DNA from: Larkinella insperata
GTDB lineage: Bacteria; Bacteroidota; Bacteroidia; Cytophagales; Spirosomataceae
Assembly (NCBI RefSeq): GCF_026248825.1
Contig: NZ_CP110973.1
Location: 3,739,001-3,803,000 of the forward strand
Length of the DNA stretch: 64,000 bases
Direction of reading: 5' to 3'
How positions within the stretch are numbered: the first letter of the stretch is position 1; each line of letters begins with the position of its first letter. The notes under the pieces are model-generated. The model was given only the letters and a program-made list of their open reading frames with translations. It did not search any database and was not told the origin of the DNA. Shown piece after piece: positions 27,086-35,981 of this stretch. Made by a program: the position numbers and the translations under genes.

Positions 27086-29164
27086 ATGAGAAAGTACCTC
27101 ATTACATTAGTACCGGTGCTGATGCTGAGCCTTCAGCCGGGTCCACATGCCGGGATGTCGGCCGTGCCGATGCCCCCTCCAAGTGCTGATGATTTAAAAC
27201 CTTCGGTATCGCAGGAACACGTTGAACAGTTGGTTGCGCGTCTGCTGACAACGCATCACTACCGCAAGGTGAAACTCAACGACTCACTCTCATCCGTTGT
27301 TTTTGATAACTACCTGAAGGAACTGGATGGCAACAAAGCCTATTTTCTGGCATCCGATATCAGCTCGTTTGAAAAATACCGCAACAACATTGACGACCAG
27401 TTGATCAACGGTGAGCTGACTGCCGCCTACGACATTTACAATGTTTTCCGGAAACGGTATCAGGAGCGCAACAAATTTGTGCAGGATAACTTCGTAAAGC
27501 CGTTTGATTTTACGGTCGACGAAACATTCAACACCGATCGCGAAAAAGCCAGCTGGCCGAAAAGCATCGAAGAACAGAACGATCTGTGGCGCAAACTCCT
27601 GAAAAATCAGTCGCTGGAACTGAAACTGACCGGCAAGGCCGATACGTCGGTGGTCAACAGCATGAAGTCGCGGTATAAGAACCTCGACCGCTACATGAGC
27701 CGGATCAAAGCCGAAGACGTGTTTCAGATTTACATGAACTCGTTTGCTGAATCGCTCGACCCGCACACCAACTACATGTCGCCCCGCTCGGCTGACCGTT
27801 TCAACCAGGAGATGAGCGCATCGCTGGAAGGAATTGGTGCCCTGCTGCAGGAAGATGGCGATTACATCAAGATTTCGGACATTGTTCCCGGCGGGCCGGC
27901 TTTCAAAAGCAAACTGCTGACGAAAGGCGACAAGATTGTAGGGGTTGCCCAGGGCGAAGGCCACATGGTAAACATTGTGGGTTATCAGGTGGATGATGCC
28001 GTCAAGCTAATCAAAGGCCCTAAAGGCACCACCGTTCGTCTGCAAATCAAATCGATGGATGCTGTGGCTGGTGCCCCGCCGAAGGAGATTCGTCTGGTGC
28101 GCGAAAAAATCAAACTGGAAGAACAACGCGCCAAGAAAGAAGTCATTGAGATTTCTCAGAACAATAAAAAATACAAGCTCGGCGTCATCACGATTCCGGT
28201 GTTCTACCGCGATTTTGAAGGAGCCCGCAAGCGGGAGGAAGGTTTTGCCAGCACCACCGGCGACGTACAACGGTTCCTCAATGAGTTGAAAACCGAGAAG
28301 GTAGACGGTGTGGTGGTTGACTTGCGCGACAATGGCGGTGGGTCGCTGACAGAGGCCATCACGTTGACCGGCCTGTTTATCTCACGGGGACCCGTTGTGC
28401 AGGTGAAAGAAGCCACGGGAGACATCGAAGTTCAAACCGACCCCGATCCGTCGGTGCTGTACGATGGTCCGCTGGCCGTGTTGGTAAACCGCTTTAGTGC
28501 TTCGGCTTCGGAAATTTTCGCTGCTGCCATTCAGGACTACAAACGCGGTATTATCATCGGCAGCCAGACCTACGGTAAAGGTACGGTTCAGACGATGGTC
28601 GACCTGAATACCTGGCTGAAAGAGTCGGAGAAAGTGGGTCAGGTGAAAATGACGATCGCTAAATTCTACCGGATCAACGGTAGCAGCACCCAGCACAAAG
28701 GAGTTACACCGGACATCGAACTGCCGTCGGCTTTTACCGCGGAAGAATACGGGGAAAGCTCACAACCCAGCGCCTTACCCTGGGATCAGATTTCTTCGGC
28801 CCGGTACGATGTTACCCGAAACCTGGACGACAAGCTGATTACCAAACTTCGCGATCGGTACGAACAACGCTTGAAATCGGATGCGGAAATGAAGCAACTG
28901 ATGGCTGACTTTGCGGAATTGAAACGGGCTAAAGAAAAAACCGTTGTATCGCTTCAGGAAGCCAAACGGAAGAAAGAACGCGATGAAGCTGAAAAACGCC
29001 GGAAGTCGATTACCGATGCGGCTGGCGAACCCACAGCGGCCAACGACTCTTCCATTCCGGCAAAAGATCCGAAGGAACCCAAGGCTCCGAAAAAGGATCT
29101 GTACCTGGATGAGTGTGGTAAAGTCCTGGCCGATTACATCGCCTTTATCAAAAATCCGCAGTAA
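27086..29164 (+). CDS. prc: Carboxy-terminal processing protease (Tsp/Prc, S41A)
   Basis: This 692-residue periplasmic protease degrades proteins from exposed C-termini. It has a signal peptide (about 1-22), an N-terminal helical domain, and a PDZ domain (about 245-335) with IGALLQEDGDYIKISDIVPGGPAF. The protease core has Ser473, Asp484 and Lys498 (FSASASEIFAAAIQDY and YGKGTVQ), the same spacing as the catalytic Ser-Asp-Lys of E. coli Prc. The C-terminal region (DUF3340) is charged, with a Lys/Glu/Ala-rich stretch and a PKEPKAPKK segment. It is followed by a strong terminator. Confidence 0.94.
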   Translation: MRKYLITLVPVLMLSLQPGPHAGMSAVPMPPPSADDLKPSVSQEHVEQLVARLLTTHHYRKVKLNDSLSSVVFDNYLKELDGNKAYFLASDISSFEKYRNNIDDQLINGELTAAYDIYNVFRKRYQERNKFVQDNFVKPFDFTVDETFNTDREKASWPKSIEEQNDLWRKLLKNQSLELKLTGKADTSVVNSMKSRYKNLDRYMSRIKAEDVFQIYMNSFAESLDPHTNYMSPRSADRFNQEMSASLEGIGALLQEDGDYIKISDIVPGGPAFKSKLLTKGDKIVGVAQGEGHMVNIVGYQVDDAVKLIKGPKGTTVRLQIKSMDAVAGAPPKEIRLVREKIKLEEQRAKKEVIEISQNNKKYKLGVITIPVFYRDFEGARKREEGFASTTGDVQRFLNELKTEKVDGVVVDLRDNGGGSLTEAITLTGLFISRGPVVQVKEATGDIEVQTDPDPSVLYDGPLAVLVNRFSASASEIFAAAIQDYKRGIIIGSQTYGKGTVQTMVDLNTWLKESEKVGQVKMTIAKFYRINGSSTQHKGVTPDIELPSAFTAEEYGESSQPSALPWDQISSARYDVTRNLDDKLITKLRDRYEQRLKSDAEMKQLMADFAELKRAKEKTVVSLQEAKRKKERDEAEKRRKSITDAAGEPTAANDSSIPAKDPKEPKAPKKDLYLDECGKVLADYIAFIKNPQ

Positions 29165-29181
29165 GGATACTGCATACCGTT

Positions 29182-29218
29182 ACAAAAGCCGTCCCGGTCT
29201 GACCGGGACGGCTTTTGT
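29182..29218 (+). terminator. Terminator of prc
   Basis: A 17-bp perfect stem (ACAAAAGCCGTCCCGGT and complement) has a CTG loop. The second arm ends in TTTTGT. It lies 17 bases past the prc stop codon and may also serve the convergent TlpA-like gene. Confidence 0.92.
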
Positions 29219-29282
29219 ATTGAAACACTTCTGAGATGCCCAGTACCGAACGAAAATTATGGTAGGGATGGCTGGGCCATTT

Positions 29283-30428
29283 TTAACGTTTCGCGTCCCT
29301 TGGGGCGATCAGGCCGGCCACGCGCCGATCCACGGAATTTTCTCCCTCGTCCATACCCACCTGCTTGTCGATTAAGTTATTTTCTGAATCGAATAGCACC
29401 CAGACTGGAATAGCCCGCAGGTCGTATTTTTTGTTTAGTTTGATGAAAGACGTGTCCCGGCTTGCTATAAATTGATTCCAGGGCATTTTCTCCTGTTCCA
29501 ACGCCTTTTTCCACTGGGCGTCTTTCGAATCAATTGAAATGCTGGTGATGGCCAGGCGGTCTTTGTGTCTGGTGTGAAGAGTCTTGAGTTGCGGTATTTC
29601 CTGCCGGCAGGGGCCGCACCAGCTTGCCCAGAAAACAACCAGATTGTATTTGTTGGGTGCCAATACCGACGAGCTAAACGTGCTATCCGGCTTCCGGAGC
29701 GAAACATCGGCCGGAAAGCCTCTTCCGGTCATTTTGTAGCGGTTGTACGTTTCCAGATTTTTGTACAGGGCGGCATTTCTCACGGACTCATCGAAAAGAG
29801 ACAGAAAATGCTTCATTTCCGCGTCGCTGAACGAAGCGCTGTTTTGAGTCAGGTAGGAGAGCAGGTCGAGCGAGTAAGGGTACCGACGAATCAGGGATGT
29901 GTTTGACGCCATGATTTCGGGCGACTGCGAGGGGTTCTTTTTCAAGCCCATGTGCCGGAAGGCCGCAGCCGTCTGGGGCTGGATATCGTTGAAGATAAGA
30001 CTGATGGGAGCCTGCAAGATTGGCTTGTAAGCTGTATCTCTTTCCAGCGTGCTTTTTCCCCTTTCCAGGTAAAATATGGATTCATACCAGTTCTTCTTGA
30101 ACGGATTGGTATACCCTAACGCAAAATAGGGCTGGTTGGCATTGCCGCTCGTATGCACGAGACGGACCGGGTAGGGCACAAAATCTTTATCGGCTTTAAT
30201 CGTAAACCGAAATTTGCCTTCTTTCACAACGACTGAATCCAGAAGCTCTCTGGTTTCTACATTCTGGATGTAAAGCTTTTTATCCTCCAGAAACGAATGG
30301 GTATCCTTTAAATCTGCTTCAATTACCGCATTCTCATCACCGCCCGTGGTGCAGCACAAACAAACAGAGATGATTGCAACAAACAGTAAGGGCCACGCTA
30401 AGGCTCTAAGGGAAGGGTACGTTTTCAT
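29283..30428 (-). CDS. TlpA-like thiol-disulfide oxidoreductase with DUF4369-type N-terminus
   Basis: This 381-residue envelope protein begins with a lipoprotein-like signal (SVCLCC near residues 21-26). A beta-rich N-terminal domain (about 35-130, LYIQNVETRELLDSVVVKEGKFRF) resembles DUF4369, common in Bacteroidota thioredoxins. A helical middle part follows. The thioredoxin domain (about 245-375) has the active site WCGPC (Cys271, Cys274) and a cis-proline in RAIPVWVLFD. Such proteins reduce or isomerise periplasmic disulfides, for example in cytochrome c maturation. The partner is not visible here. Confidence 0.88.
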   Translation of the reverse strand: MKTYPSLRALAWPLLFVAIISVCLCCTTGGDENAVIEADLKDTHSFLEDKKLYIQNVETRELLDSVVVKEGKFRFTIKADKDFVPYPVRLVHTSGNANQPYFALGYTNPFKKNWYESIFYLERGKSTLERDTAYKPILQAPISLIFNDIQPQTAAAFRHMGLKKNPSQSPEIMASNTSLIRRYPYSLDLLSYLTQNSASFSDAEMKHFLSLFDESVRNAALYKNLETYNRYKMTGRGFPADVSLRKPDSTFSSSVLAPNKYNLVVFWASWCGPCRQEIPQLKTLHTRHKDRLAITSISIDSKDAQWKKALEQEKMPWNQFIASRDTSFIKLNKKYDLRAIPVWVLFDSENNLIDKQVGMDEGENSVDRRVAGLIAPRDAKR

Positions 30429-30549
30429 CTTTCTGATTTTCAGGGGTAAATAGCACCGTTAAAATAATGAAAAAGTATAAACCCGTTAGGAATTAAACAC
30501 AGGATCTTTGGGGCGTTTTGCCGCATACGCCAACCTGTGCAAGAAAGCC

Positions 30550-30593
30550 AAAACAGGCTTAGCCCCGAAAAACTCCGGGGCCGAGCCTGTTTT
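30550..30593 (-). terminator. Terminator of the small secreted protein gene
   Basis: An 18-base arm (AAAACAGGCTTAGCCCCG) pairs with its partner except for two central positions, with an 8-base loop. On the minus strand it follows the small gene and ends in TGTTTTGG. Confidence 0.7.
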
Positions 30594-30617
30594 GGTAGAG
30601 GATAGGTGAATAATGTG

Positions 30618-30965
30618 TTAGACCAGCCGGAAGCGAACTTTGGCTTGGTATTCCTGATTTTCATTGGCGTTCGGCTCCGTCAGGAACACTTTCTTGCCCA
30701 TCAATTGCTTGATCAGGGTTGCGTTCAACGTTTTGTTGTCACCGTCGGAGATGCGCAGGTCAGACAGCCGTTGCTGGGCATCGACCCGGAATTTGATGAC
30801 CACGAAGTCTTCATGGTCAACTTGTTGCAAGATTTCCGGGTACAGCGCATAAGCGGCAATCTGCTGTTCCAGGGTCTGTTTGAGCGTAATTTTTTTCTGA
30901 TTCGAAGCCCGTAAAGTAATGGCCAGGGCCAGGCAAAGCGTACTGAAAATCAAAACCGTTTTCAT
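30618..30965 (-). CDS. Small secreted protein, TonB-C-like pattern
   Basis: The protein is 115 residues from the chosen ATG, which gives a clear signal peptide (MKTVLIFSTLCLALAITLRAS). A longer frame starts upstream of the predicted transcription start and was rejected. The mature part has VVIKFRVDAQQRLSDLRISDGD followed by a helix LNATLIKQLMGKKVFL and a final strand YQAKVRFRLV. This strand-helix-strand order recalls the C-terminal domain of TonB-family proteins, but it is short and has no membrane anchor or proline-rich spacer. Function is unknown. Confidence 0.6.
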   Translation of the reverse strand: MKTVLIFSTLCLALAITLRASNQKKITLKQTLEQQIAAYALYPEILQQVDHEDFVVIKFRVDAQQRLSDLRISDGDNKTLNATLIKQLMGKKVFLTEPNANENQEYQAKVRFRLV

Positions 30966-31270
30966 TAGTTTGTTGATACTAGAAATGTATGAATGGTGTG
31001 GATATGTCAGATTCGACAATGCAAAAGTAGGCCGGGGCCGCCGGGCCTTTTAGCGCACAACTACGCCTTTTGAAAAATGCGTAGTTTCCCCGTGCCCGTT
31101 GCCAGAAGTACGTGGGTAGATGATTATTCCAATCGGCTTTATTGAACGGTAGTGATGCCAAAGAAAGGCTAGATAATAAAGGTATTTAGTTTATTATTAT
31201 TTGGTTTTAGTGCGTCGATGCCGGTTTTATTTGTACCTTGTGGCCTGATCGCCATATTCCCTCCTGAACC
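30966..31270. other. Divergent gap with -7 box for the small secreted gene
   Basis: The minus strand reads TACTTTTG at 31022-31029, a perfect TAnnTTTG box that puts transcription start about 50 bases before the chosen ATG. An 8-bp dyad (AACTACGC at 31059-31066 with GCGTAGTT at 31079-31086) lies just upstream and could be an operator. Toward the aminotransferase gene the sequence is AT-rich and carries GTACCTTGTG near 31240, a weak box. Confidence 0.45.
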
Positions 31271-32584
31271 ATGACAAGTCGCCGTACCTTTTTCCGTCAG
31301 CTCAGCACAGCCGCTGCTGCCCCTTTTGTTTTACCGGACTTTATGACCGACGCCCACCGTACGCTGCTGCAACGGCTGGAACGGGCGGGCAGTCCGCAGC
31401 AAATCGCGCAGGACGAAGATTTCTGGTCGTGGATCAAAGCCGAATACACGGTTTCGCCCAACATCCTGAATCTAAACAACGGGGGCGTTAGTCCGCAGCC
31501 CAAATCGGTGCAGGATGCACACATTCGGTTCTACCAGTACAGCAACGAAGCTCCCACCTACTACATGTGGCGAATTCTGGACCAGGGCCGCGAATCACTG
31601 CGGGCCAAGCTGGCCGATCTGGCGGGCACTTCCCCGGACGAACTGGCCATCAACCGGAATGCCACCGAGGGCCTGAATACCATCATTTTCGGCCTGACGC
31701 TGAAACCCGGCGACGAGGTGGTTCTCTCCCGGCAGGATTACCCGAATATGATGAATGCCTGGAAACAGCGCGAAAAACGCGACGGTATCAAGCTCGTCTG
31801 GCTGGATCTGAAACTGCCTTCCGAAAACGAAGACGATCTGGTCCGGCAGTACACCAGTGCGTTTACCAGCAAAACCAAAATTGTGCACGTTACGCACCTG
31901 ATCAACTGGACGGGGCAGATCATGCCCGTCCGGAAAATTGCCGATGCGGCTCATAAGCGGGGAATTGAGGTCATCTGCGACGGCGCACACAGCTTTGCGC
32001 ACCTCGATTACAAAGTGCCCGAACTGGGCTGCGATTACTGGGCTACAAGCCTGCACAAATGGCTCTGCGCCCCCTTCGGCAGCGGGATGATGTACATCCG
32101 CAAAGAGAAAATCAAGAACATTTGGGCGCTGCTCTCCAATACCGATCCCGACGGGGCCGACATCCGGAAATTCGAGTCGCTCGGAACGCGTTCGTTTGCT
32201 TCAGAAATGGCCATCGGCACGGCGGTTGACTTTCACCTGGGCATTGGAGCTGCCCGGAAATTTACGCGGCTCCATTACCTGAAAAATTACTGGGCCGAAA
32301 GGGTGAAAGACGTCTCTGGCGTCCGGTTGTATACGTCCCTCAAGCCCGAATTTGCCGGGGCGCTGGCCGTGGTTGGCATCGACGGAATGAAGGGCCCCGA
32401 GCTGGAAAGCCAGCTGCTGGGTACCTACAAACTGCACACGACCCCCATTTCGCTGGGCGACATCAACGGCGTTCGCGTAACTCCTCACGTGTACACGACC
32501 CCCAAAGACCTCGATCGGCTGGTCGTCGCCATCACCGAACTGGCCGGAAAACAGAGTCTGGCCGGGAAACAAAAGAAGAGCTGA
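31271..32584 (+). CDS. Tat-exported class V aminotransferase-fold PLP enzyme
   Basis: This 437-residue protein begins SRRTFFRQLSTAAAAPFVLP, a twin-arginine signal, so it should be exported folded with its pyridoxal phosphate. The body is a fold-type I PLP enzyme of the isopenicillin-N-epimerase/cysteine-desulfurase group. NRNATEGLNTIIFGL binds the cofactor phosphate, EVICDGAHSFAHLDY holds the Asp that contacts the pyridine ring, and Lys263 in TSLHKWL is the Schiff-base lysine. No cysteine-desulfurase active-site loop is recognised. Substrate is unknown. Extracytoplasmic epimerase, racemase or lyase activity is possible. Confidence 0.87.
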   Translation: MTSRRTFFRQLSTAAAAPFVLPDFMTDAHRTLLQRLERAGSPQQIAQDEDFWSWIKAEYTVSPNILNLNNGGVSPQPKSVQDAHIRFYQYSNEAPTYYMWRILDQGRESLRAKLADLAGTSPDELAINRNATEGLNTIIFGLTLKPGDEVVLSRQDYPNMMNAWKQREKRDGIKLVWLDLKLPSENEDDLVRQYTSAFTSKTKIVHVTHLINWTGQIMPVRKIADAAHKRGIEVICDGAHSFAHLDYKVPELGCDYWATSLHKWLCAPFGSGMMYIRKEKIKNIWALLSNTDPDGADIRKFESLGTRSFASEMAIGTAVDFHLGIGAARKFTRLHYLKNYWAERVKDVSGVRLYTSLKPEFAGALAVVGIDGMKGPELESQLLGTYKLHTTPISLGDINGVRVTPHVYTTPKDLDRLVVAITELAGKQSLAGKQKKS

Positions 32585-32600
32585 TCCTGTATCTTGGTCG

Positions 32601-32631
32601 CCGGGCTTTCTTCGTTATGGAGAAAACCCGG
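32601..32631 (+). repeat. Hairpin between aminotransferase and small secreted gene
   Basis: CCGGGCTTTCTTC pairs with GGAGAAAACCCGG at 11 of 13 positions with a 5-base loop. It lies between the stop codon and the next ATG, which follows 5 bases later. There is no T-tract. It may be a weak terminator or a translation-level element. Confidence 0.5.
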
Positions 32632-32635
32632 TCCA

Positions 32636-33010
32636 ATGAAATTACTTTCCGCCCTTCTTTTCTTTTGCGTGCTATCCTTCCAGACCGTTGCTCAGCTCGT
32701 GGTCAATCGGGTCGATATCAATCAACTCGACATTGGGTATTGCCAGTTAATTTGTGAATACGGTAGTCTAGGCGGTAAAGCCAGGATTTATGTTGATTAC
32801 GGACAGGCGAATTTTCGGGAGGGGACGGTTGGTGAATTGCGTAACTTCAACTCCGAAGGAGAGCCAACGGAACGGTTTGATACGGTTATGCAGGCCGTCA
32901 ACTTTGTTGAAAAACAAGGCTGGGAAGTGGTTTCCTCCCAGGTGACGCACGCGGGGTCGGGCTCTTCCAACCAGTTCATCTATCTCATGCGAAAGAAACG
33001 GAAGGCGTAA
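32636..33010 (+). CDS. Small secreted protein of unknown function
   Basis: The chosen ATG gives 124 residues and a clean signal peptide (MKLLSALLFFCVLSFQTVAQ). A non-ATG start upstream adds 14 residues of no signal character. The mature protein has YCQLICEYGSLGGKARIYVDYGQ and FVEKQGWEVVSSQVTHAG, then ends NQFIYLMRKKRKA. The pattern of strands around a GWEVVS motif is common in small Bacteroidota proteins of unknown role. No catalytic motif is recognised. It follows the aminotransferase gene closely and may be co-transcribed with it. Confidence 0.6.
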   Translation: MKLLSALLFFCVLSFQTVAQLVVNRVDINQLDIGYCQLICEYGSLGGKARIYVDYGQANFREGTVGELRNFNSEGEPTERFDTVMQAVNFVEKQGWEVVSSQVTHAGSGSSNQFIYLMRKKRKA

Positions 33011-33050
33011 GGCCACCGATTCGTCCCATTTTTCGGCTTGTTTAGCCCAT

Positions 33051-33085
33051 TTGTGCCACGGCTTTTCCTTCCTGCCCTAGTTTTG
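33051..33085 (+). promoter_or_regulatory. Candidate promoter of the LytS-type kinase gene
   Basis: TTG, 24 bases and TAGTTTTG give a perfect TAnnTTTG box with a slightly long spacer. The box ends 17 bases before the ATG, so the leader would be very short. Confidence 0.5.
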
Positions 33086-33102
33086 GTCAAAAAACGAAAA
33101 CA

Positions 33103-34644
33103 ATGCGGGAAATAACGGGAGTCCGGCGCTACGAATTATGGTTTGCGATCTACGTAGCGGTTATTTATGTGATTCGGCGGCTTATTCAGGAAGCAGGGCG
33201 TATTGACGATATGGTGGAATCGCTGCTGCGAAACAGCAACGGCAGGCCCGCGTCGGTCGTGCTCCAGGATCTGGAACGCTACAACCACACCCTCCACAAC
33301 AATGTTCCGCTAATCGTTGGTGTGCTGCTGTTTCTGCTGGCCTGGTTTGTTTTCCACTACCTGGCATACCCGGCTATCCAGGATGGCGAACAGAGCGAGA
33401 AAACCATGCTCTACGCGGGTTTAACGGTTTTGTTGCTGTTGGGCAGTGTAGCCAGTTACCACTACCTGAAGTGGCGGCCCGTATTCAGGGAAGACGGTTT
33501 CGGCGGTTTGCTCGGCATCCGGCTCTATTCCATGTACAGCAAACGGAACGTGCTGGCCGACACCATTGGCCTGGGTATCATCGTATTCGCTTACGAACTG
33601 ATCAGCCAGCTTGGCTACGATCTGGACCGGAAATACCGGAAGGACTTCAAATTCGTCAGTTACCTGATCTGGGTTCCCGTGGCTATTTTTATGCTGACCT
33701 TCGCGTTGTTTGTCCAGCTGCCCGAGACGTTATGGCGGAGTTCATTCGCCGGTACACTTCTGATTTTGGCAACCATCATCCAGATCTACCTGCTTCAGAA
33801 TGTGGTCTATAAGTCGATTCTGCCTTCCGTACAGGATTCCCGCACGACTGAGTTCTTTGGGCGGGTGCTGGTCTTGCTGCTACTTTGGCTGCTGCTGAAC
33901 CTGATCGTCTGGGGCGCCCGCACGCAGTTTACGTATTCCGGGTCGGGACTAAACACCGGTTTGCTGCTCGTTACCTTGTTTGCTGCGGGGCTGATGGCCG
34001 TGCTGCGCCGGATAACCAACAAAGAGAAAGTCCAGCTCCAGACGCAGGTCTCCCAGACTTCGGCAGAACTGGCGGGGCTGCAATCGCAGATTAATCCGCA
34101 TTTCCTCTTCAACGCACTCAACAGCCTCTACAGCACGGCTTTGCAGGAAAACAGCGAAAAAACCGCCGACGGTATTCAGAAACTGGGCGACATGATGCGG
34201 TTTATGTTGCAGGAAAATAACCGGGACCGGATTCCGCTGGAGAAGGAAATCGAATACCTGCAAAATTACATCCAGCTTCAGCGAATGCGCCTGGACGAAT
34301 CGCACGGAATTGAAATCCGGGTAACAATTTCGGAGCCAAACCGCGACATTTCCATCGCGCCCATGATGCTGATTCCGTTTGTCGAAAATGCCTTTAAACA
34401 CGGTATCAGCCTGCGAAACCCGTCCTGGATTTTTATCACCTTGACATTGGACCTGACAACGCTTTATTTTAAAGTCCACAATTCGCGTCATCCGGCTCCG
34501 GCCAGCGACCCGGAACGGGATCGTTCGGGCATTGGGCTGGAAAACGTCAGGAAACGCCTGGAACTGATTTACCCCGGGCGCTATTCGCTGGCTATTCAGG
34601 CGTCGGAGCAGGATTATTTTGTGGCTTTAACCATTCGCTATTAA
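33103..34644 (+). CDS. LytS/YehU-type sensor histidine kinase
   Basis: This 513-residue membrane sensor kinase has roughly six to eight hydrophobic segments in its first 300 residues (for example NVPLIVGVLLFLLAWFVFHYL, VLVLLLLWLLLNLIVWG). A short coiled coil follows (KVQLQTQVSQTSAELAGLQSQ). The His_kinase domain has the phospho-acceptor His333 in QINPHFLFNALNSLYS. The ATP-binding N box is MLIPFVENAFKHGIS, and the G box is GIGLENVRKRLELIY. The response regulator gene follows 12 bases downstream, so they form an operon and probably a cognate pair. The signal sensed by the membrane part is unknown. Confidence 0.92.
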   Translation: MREITGVRRYELWFAIYVAVIYVIRRLIQEAGRIDDMVESLLRNSNGRPASVVLQDLERYNHTLHNNVPLIVGVLLFLLAWFVFHYLAYPAIQDGEQSEKTMLYAGLTVLLLLGSVASYHYLKWRPVFREDGFGGLLGIRLYSMYSKRNVLADTIGLGIIVFAYELISQLGYDLDRKYRKDFKFVSYLIWVPVAIFMLTFALFVQLPETLWRSSFAGTLLILATIIQIYLLQNVVYKSILPSVQDSRTTEFFGRVLVLLLLWLLLNLIVWGARTQFTYSGSGLNTGLLLVTLFAAGLMAVLRRITNKEKVQLQTQVSQTSAELAGLQSQINPHFLFNALNSLYSTALQENSEKTADGIQKLGDMMRFMLQENNRDRIPLEKEIEYLQNYIQLQRMRLDESHGIEIRVTISEPNRDISIAPMMLIPFVENAFKHGISLRNPSWIFITLTLDLTTLYFKVHNSRHPAPASDPERDRSGIGLENVRKRLELIYPGRYSLAIQASEQDYFVALTIRY

Positions 34645-34656
34645 CCGCTAACCCGC

Positions 34657-35349
34657 ATGTTAACCGCAATTGCCATCGACGACGAACCGCAGGCCCTGGA
34701 GGTCATCCGGTTACATGCCGCCAAAGTGCCGTTCCTCGAACTGAAAGCCAGTTTTACCGACGCCTTCGAGGCCATTCCATTTTTACAGAAGGCTAAAATC
34801 GACCTGATTTTTCTGGATATCAAAATGCCGGATATTTCGGGAGTCGAGTTTGTCCGCTGCCTGCCCACCGCGCCGATGATTGTTTTTACCACGGCCTATT
34901 CCGACTACGCCGTGCAGGGGTTTGAACTGGATGCCATCGACTACCTGCTGAAACCGTTTCCGCTGCCCCGCTTTCTGAAAGCCTGCAACAAGGCGCTGGA
35001 CCATAAAAACGCACGCGATGGAGCCGGAGATGAATTTATTTTCGTGAAAACCGGCTACGAAGAAGAGAAAGTCTGGCTGGACGAGATTGTATACCTGGAA
35101 GCCGACGGCAACTACCTGACGTTTGTGCTGAAAAACCGGAAGCTGCTCAGCCGCCAGACCATGTCGGATGTCCTGCGGATGCTGCCCGAGAATCAGTTTG
35201 TGCGCGTACACCGTTCCTACAGCGTTTCGCTCCGGAAAATTGAAAAAATGTCCCGGAGCGAAATTACCGTTGGCGGGGTGAGAATCCCCGTTGGCGCTTC
35301 CTACGAAGAAAACGTGGCGGAGATGAAAACCCGGCTCTTGAAGAATTAG
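34657..35349 (+). CDS. LytTR response regulator, partner of the LytS-type kinase
   Basis: This 230-residue protein has a receiver domain with IDDEPQ near residue 7, phospho-acceptor Asp54 (IFLDIKMPDISG) and Lys in YLLKPF. The C-terminal LytTR DNA-binding domain (about 130-225) shows FVKTGYEEEKVWLDEIVYLEAD and FVRVHRSYSVSLRKIEKM. The kinase gene is immediately upstream. The gene ends 9 bases from the convergent OsmC gene with no room for a terminator between them, so the two transcripts may overlap. Confidence 0.93.
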   Translation: MLTAIAIDDEPQALEVIRLHAAKVPFLELKASFTDAFEAIPFLQKAKIDLIFLDIKMPDISGVEFVRCLPTAPMIVFTTAYSDYAVQGFELDAIDYLLKPFPLPRFLKACNKALDHKNARDGAGDEFIFVKTGYEEEKVWLDEIVYLEADGNYLTFVLKNRKLLSRQTMSDVLRMLPENQFVRVHRSYSVSLRKIEKMSRSEITVGGVRIPVGASYEENVAEMKTRLLKN

Positions 35350-35358
35350 GGCCGTACC

Positions 35359-35793
35359 TCAGGCGTCGACTTTTTCTACTTCCTGCCACTCAAACCGCAC
35401 CACCTGCTCCAGGTCCGGGTGCAGGCTGATGGCTACCGGGCAGGTGTGGGCGATGTGTTCCATCTTGGCGCGGTATTCCTCTGTAAAATGATCCGACGGC
35501 CCCATCACAATTTCAATCTCAATCCGGGAAATCCGCCGGGGGGCTTCTTTCGACATCACCTTGGTAATGCTCAGTTCGCTGGTCGGCAGTTCAATGCCGT
35601 CGCGCCGGGCTACGATGCCCATCGTGGTGATGATGCAGCTCCCTAACGCGGTGGCTACCAGGTCGGTAGGAGAGAAGGCTTCGCCTTTGCCGGTGTTGTC
35701 GGTGGGGGCGTCGGTCAGAATCCGGGTGCCGGATTGCAGGTGGGTGGCTTCCGTCCGTAAGTCACCCAAGTAAGTGGTTTGAACTGTAGGCAT
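35359..35793 (-). CDS. OsmC family peroxidase-like protein
   Basis: The chosen ATG gives 144 residues. A frame starting 45 bases earlier would lie in the promoter and is rejected. OsmC/Ohr proteins reduce organic hydroperoxides using two cysteines: here Cys53 (ATALGSCIITTMGI) and Cys118 (AHTCPVAISLH). The N-terminal strand pair (VQTTYLGDLRTEATH) and GKGEAFSPTDLVATAL match the YhfA-like branch. The protein is cytoplasmic. Confidence 0.9.
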   Translation of the reverse strand: MPTVQTTYLGDLRTEATHLQSGTRILTDAPTDNTGKGEAFSPTDLVATALGSCIITTMGIVARRDGIELPTSELSITKVMSKEAPRRISRIEIEIVMGPSDHFTEEYRAKMEHIAHTCPVAISLHPDLEQVVRFEWQEVEKVDA

Positions 35794-35835
35794 GCTACCA
35801 AAAACTAAATTCCTGTTGTGGGATGTATGGAAATA

Positions 35836-35868
35836 CAAAAATATCTATTGATTCACGCAACCATCCAA
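35836..35868 (-). promoter_or_regulatory. Promoter of the OsmC gene
   Basis: On the minus strand TTG, 22 bases and TATTTTTG match TTG-N17-23-TAnnTTTG exactly. Transcription would start about 36 bases before the chosen ATG. This is the best-formed promoter in the window. Confidence 0.65.
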
Positions 35869-35981
35869 TCGCTCAGCCCGTTACTCAATCGGGGAGCAGG
35901 CCGGAATTGTCGGTAACGATAATTTCATAGTGTCAAAGTAAACTGTTATTTTTATCCTTACAAAAAGTTTCTACTACGACC

